Positions 61,244 through 64,000 of a stretch of DNA of 64,000 nt are shown here, one piece after another (the first letter of the stretch is position 1; each line of letters begins with the position of its first letter). The translations under genes and the position numbers were made by a program. Below the pieces are notes generated by a model. That model was not told the DNA's origin, made no database searches, and worked only from the letters and a program-made list of their open reading frames with translations. The stretch spans positions 1 to 64,000 of the forward strand of contig CATKYJ010000024.1 in assembly GCA_949840885.1 (NCBI GenBank). Reading direction: 5' to 3'. Source of the stretch: an uncultured Acetatifactor sp. (GTDB lineage Bacteria > Bacillota > Clostridia > Lachnospirales > Lachnospiraceae).

Positions 61244-62194
61244 ATGGCAAGAGAAAAAACAAAGTTTAAACCGCCGAAAGCCACCTGGAAGCAGGACGCG
61301 AAGCGGAACTGGCCCGTGTACGCCATGTACCTCCCGGCCTTTATCATGACCGTGATCTTAAGTTATATTCCTATGTTCGGCATCATCATGGCCTTTGAGG
61401 ACTATGAGGTGCGCAAAGGCTTCTTTGGAAGCAAATGGGTGGGACTGCAGCATTTCCAGACCCTGTTCACGGGAGAGGAGTTTCTGGGGGCGCTGCGCAA
61501 TACCGTCTGCATTATGCTGATTAAATGTACCCTGGGCTTTGTGGCCCCTATCCTCTTTGCTTTTTTCTTAAGTATGCTTAAGAGTAAGCGGTATAAGAGG
61601 ACAGTGCAGACCTGCTCGTATCTGCCTAATTTTGTGGCGGCGGTGGTGGTGACCTCGCTGTTGACGGAGTTTTTGGCCAAAGACGGTCCTCTGACCATGC
61701 TGCTTACCAAATTCGGGGCAGAGAACCAGAACTGGCTGGCCAATGACAAGATACCCGTATTCTGGATTATCTATGTGCTTATGGGTGTGTGGCAGGGCAT
61801 TGGCTGGGGTTCCATTATGTATGTGGCCTCTATCGCCACGGTCAGCGGAGATCTTCATGAGGCGGCGGCCATTGACGGTGCAAGCAGGCTCCAGAGGATG
61901 ACAAAGATTACGCTGCCCTGCATTAAGCCTATGATTGTCATGATGTTCGTGTTGAATGTGGGACTGAGTTTTGCGGCAGGCTATGACAGTATTTTGCTTT
62001 TGTATATGCCATCCACTTATAATGTGGCAGACACAGTCTATACCTACACTTACCGCATGGCTTTCGGCGGAGGCGGCAACAATTACGGTCTGTCTGCGGC
62101 ATCAGGGCTGTTCCAGTCTATTGTGTCCACGGTGCTGTTGGTGGGCTCCAATACGCTGAGCAGGAAGTTGGGCGACGGAAATTCGCTGTTCTAG
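61244..62194 (+). CDS. Sugar ABC transporter permease, LplB-type (importer III)
   Basis: This 316-residue six-span permease has the EAA loop HEAAAIDGASRLQRM near residue 206. TAGGAGAACAAC precedes the ATG. It lies 35 bases after the lipoprotein gene with no terminator between. Confidence 0.92.
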   Translation: MAREKTKFKPPKATWKQDAKRNWPVYAMYLPAFIMTVILSYIPMFGIIMAFEDYEVRKGFFGSKWVGLQHFQTLFTGEEFLGALRNTVCIMLIKCTLGFVAPILFAFFLSMLKSKRYKRTVQTCSYLPNFVAAVVVTSLLTEFLAKDGPLTMLLTKFGAENQNWLANDKIPVFWIIYVLMGVWQGIGWGSIMYVASIATVSGDLHEAAAIDGASRLQRMTKITLPCIKPMIVMMFVLNVGLSFAAGYDSILLLYMPSTYNVADTVYTYTYRMAFGGGGNNYGLSAASGLFQSIVSTVLLVGSNTLSRKLGDGNSLF

Positions 62195-62207
62195 GAGAGG
62201 GGGGAAA

Positions 62208-62288
62208 GATTGAAAATTGAAAATTTTCAATCCCAAGTTTGTGTCTGCGCGGCATCCACAAACTTGACATGCGCAAAAGGCCGCGCAG
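62208..62288 (+). promoter_or_regulatory. Three inverted repeats, two overlapping, between the permease genes
   Basis: Stem 1 is GATTGAAAATT (62208-62218) with its exact complement at 62222-62232. Stem 2 is CAAGTTTGTG (62234-62243) with CACAAACTTG (62257-62266). Stem 3 is CTGCGCGGC (62245-62253) with GCCGCGCAG (62280-62288); its left arm is inside the loop of stem 2, so the two form either a pseudoknot or alternative structures. All arms are perfect. Confidence 0.7.
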
Positions 62289-62302
62289 AAATGGGGATAA
62301 AC

Positions 62303-63226
62303 ATGAGTCTGAAAAAGAAAAAGGTGGATGGTAATGACGACAACAGAATCTCCTCCATGGTGGAGCATCCCGGTGTGGGAGACCGCATTGTAGACGTAAT
62401 CGTGATTCTGGTCTGCGCTTTGGTGGCTTTCTGCAGTCTGGTGCCTATGTGGCATGTGCTGATGAGTTCCCTGTCGGATGGCAAGACTCTGCTTGCCAGT
62501 TCCGGCGTGGCATGGCTGCCTGTAGGCGATTTTAACCTGGATGGCTACAATCATATCTTCAAGGACAGCTCCATTCTGACCGGCTATGCCAACACTGTAC
62601 TGTACACCATAGCCTCCACCGCCCTGGGATTCTTCCTGGCGGTGATGAGCGGCTATGCTATGAGCCGGGATACGAAGTTAAAGGGCTTCATGATTATGGC
62701 TATGATGTTACCCATGCTTTTTGGAGGCGGTATGGTGCCCACTTACATGGTCATCCGAAAATTAGGGTGGGTGGGAACCAGGTGGGCGCTGATTGTTCCG
62801 GGCTGTACCAATGCCATGTTTATGGTGATGATGATGAATGCTTTCAATGCTGTGCCTAAGGAAATGTATGAGGCGGCCCGCATCGACGGCGCAGGGCATT
62901 TCCGCACCATGAGCCAGATTATGCTGCCCCAGGCCATGAATTTAGGCTCTGTCATTATCTTAAACAGTGTGGTGGGGCAGTGGAACTCCTGGCTCCAGGC
63001 CTCCATCTATGTGCCCAACAAGAGGAATCTCTGGCCGCTGCAGTTGTTTATCCGGGAGATTACGGCCAACAATGAGAATTTCCTCCAGACTTCCAATCCA
63101 GACTACAGCAGGTACCTGATCCGGTATGCGGTTATCGTGGCGGCGTCTCTGCCTATCATCATCCTGTTCCCGTTCTTCCAGGATAAGCTGGAAAAGGGCG
63201 TCATTGCCGGGGGCGTGAAAGGGTGA
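62303..63226 (+). CDS. Sugar ABC transporter permease, YtcP-type (importer III)
   Basis: This 307-residue second permease has the EAA loop YEAARIDGAGHFRTM and the terminal IAGGVKG. ATG 62303 is chosen because the upstream part of the frame (from TTG 62210) would be encoded by the inverted repeats and does not look like protein; the ribosome site (GGGGAT) is moderate. An ATG at 62291 is an alternative. Confidence 0.88.
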   Translation: MSLKKKKVDGNDDNRISSMVEHPGVGDRIVDVIVILVCALVAFCSLVPMWHVLMSSLSDGKTLLASSGVAWLPVGDFNLDGYNHIFKDSSILTGYANTVLYTIASTALGFFLAVMSGYAMSRDTKLKGFMIMAMMLPMLFGGGMVPTYMVIRKLGWVGTRWALIVPGCTNAMFMVMMMNAFNAVPKEMYEAARIDGAGHFRTMSQIMLPQAMNLGSVIILNSVVGQWNSWLQASIYVPNKRNLWPLQLFIREITANNENFLQTSNPDYSRYLIRYAVIVAASLPIIILFPFFQDKLEKGVIAGGVKG

Positions 63227-63266
63227 GGCAAAATTTGGGTGAATGAATCCTAAGAAATCTCTGATG

Positions 63267-63290
63267 GGGTAGGCTTTTGGCCTACCCTTA
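63267..63290 (+). terminator. Hairpin after importer III
   Basis: GGGTAGGC (63267-63274) pairs with GCCTACCC (63280-63287) around TTTTG, followed by TTATT. Weak T-run, so partial read-through into the kinase gene is possible. Confidence 0.65.
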
Positions 63291-63417
63291 TTGTGCACTT
63301 ATCAACCCCAAATAACCCTGAAGCGTTTTGGTTGCGCCAAATATGAAAACACGTTAAAATAATAGCATGGGGGACAATAGTTCCGCTTTTGATACCAATC
63401 TTAAGGAGCGAGGAGCC

Positions 63418-64000
63418 ATGAAAAAGAGTATCACGGCCAGGCTGGGCGGTATGCTGATGGGCACTTTCCTGCCTTTGAATCTGCTGGCGATTGTCTTGTG
63501 CAGCATTATCATTCATCAGACTTCGGAGCAGGTGCAGGAGGCGTACCAGAGAGAGCTGGATACTGCCATGAACGGCCTGGTATCCGATTTGGAGAATATA
63601 GAGGAACGCTTTTCCGGCTTTCTGCTTCGCTACATGACGGAGCTGACGCTGGAGGAGGGAGGTAACCCGTTTACCACTTTGGAGATGCTGGAGGATTTCT
63701 ATGGAGTCTGGGAGAGCAGCGGGCAGGCGGGACAGGCATGGCTGTACGACAAGGAGGGGGAGCGGCTGTATCTGAAATACACGGCGGGCTCCTATGAGGT
63801 GGCCTGGATAGAGAAGCTGAAAGCCGCTCTGGAAGAGCGCGTTTTGGGGCAGGAGGAAGCGGGAGAGGAGGCCCCGGGCAACTGGGAGTTTGTCTCCCTG
63901 CCTGAGGGGCGGTTTCTTTCCAGGCAGTATGAGTACACCAATTATTACGGGGGCTTTCTGCTGGACATGGAGAAATATCTGGACTCTCTGGGGACGTCGG
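63418..64000 (+). CDS. YesM-like sensor histidine kinase (partial, runs off the right edge)
   Basis: An open frame from ATG 63418 (AAGGAGCGAGGAGCC upstream) covers 194 codons without a stop. It begins MKKSITARLGGMLMG, followed by one membrane span (about residues 12-32) and an extracytoplasmic sensing domain with EQVQEAYQREL and QAWLYDKEGERLYL. Placement behind an LplB/YtcP importer is typical of YesM-type two-component kinases, whose partner is an AraC-type YesN response regulator; both the kinase core and the partner would lie beyond the window. Possible -10: TAAAAT near 63354. Confidence 0.75.
   Translation, partial: MKKSITARLGGMLMGTFLPLNLLAIVLCSIIIHQTSEQVQEAYQRELDTAMNGLVSDLENIEERFSGFLLRYMTELTLEEGGNPFTTLEMLEDFYGVWESSGQAGQAWLYDKEGERLYLKYTAGSYEVAWIEKLKAALEERVLGQEEAGEEAPGNWEFVSLPEGRFLSRQYEYTNYYGGFLLDMEKYLDSLGTS

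Overview
The window reads like a chromosome segment of a gut-type Lachnospiraceae bacterium (Clostridia). This is inferred from moderately high GC with clostridial AGGAGG ribosome sites, several ATPase-less LplB/YtcP-type sugar importers, many intracellular glycoside hydrolases without signal peptides, AraC-type regulators and a YesM-like sensor kinase. No rRNA, tRNA, phage, transposase or CRISPR locus was found.

Layout. 1-6.2 kb: end of a tannase-like gene, a GH78-like rhamnosidase, a frameshifted GH43 gene and a graveyard of fused gene fragments (GH43, GH3, phosphotriesterase, AraC-like). 6.3-11.9 kb: importer I (permease, permease, binding lipoprotein) and a GH28-like beta-helix enzyme. 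11.9-22.6 kb: an AraC regulator divergent from importer II (binding protein, two permeases), followed by three TIM-barrel hydrolase-like genes (GH106-like, clan-D-like, clan-D-like). 22.7-25.1 kb: GH4 alpha-galactosidase divergent from its probable AraC regulator. 25.2-33.6 kb: housekeeping and accessory genes (GyrI-like, esterase, decayed VWA-type fragments, YdeI, APH-like kinase, YbaK, metallophosphoesterase, ArsR plus ABC exporter), with a five-copy 36-bp tandem hairpin array upstream of arsR. 34-48.4 kb: sugar oxidoreductase, IlvD/Edd dehydratase, GH51 arabinofuranosidase, VTT membrane protein, GH27, small membrane protein, esterase, GH120 beta-xylosidase and GH3 beta-glycosidase. 48.8-52.8 kb: MarR, TauE/SafE permease, FtsH, HdeD-like protein. 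53-64 kb: tannase-like hydrolase, an HD-domain protein and a hybrid histidine kinase on the minus strand, importer III (binding protein, two permeases) and the start of a YesM-like kinase running off the right edge.

How it fits together. The importers probably take up oligosaccharides of plant cell-wall hemicellulose or pectin, which cytoplasmic GH43, GH51, GH120, GH3, GH27, GH4 and rhamnosidase-type enzymes trim; the importers would share an ATPase encoded elsewhere. The most interesting signal is a promoter element found upstream of three scattered units (GH3 at 45.7 kb, tannase-like gene at 53.2 kb, importer III at 59.4 kb). It has two CGGATT half-sites exactly 21 bp apart, with the first lying exactly 56 bp upstream of the -10 hexamer in all three cases and no good -35. 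This looks like the operator of an AraC-type activator, plausibly the YesN-type partner of the kinase at the right edge, and it defines a candidate undescribed xylan/ester-degrading regulon.
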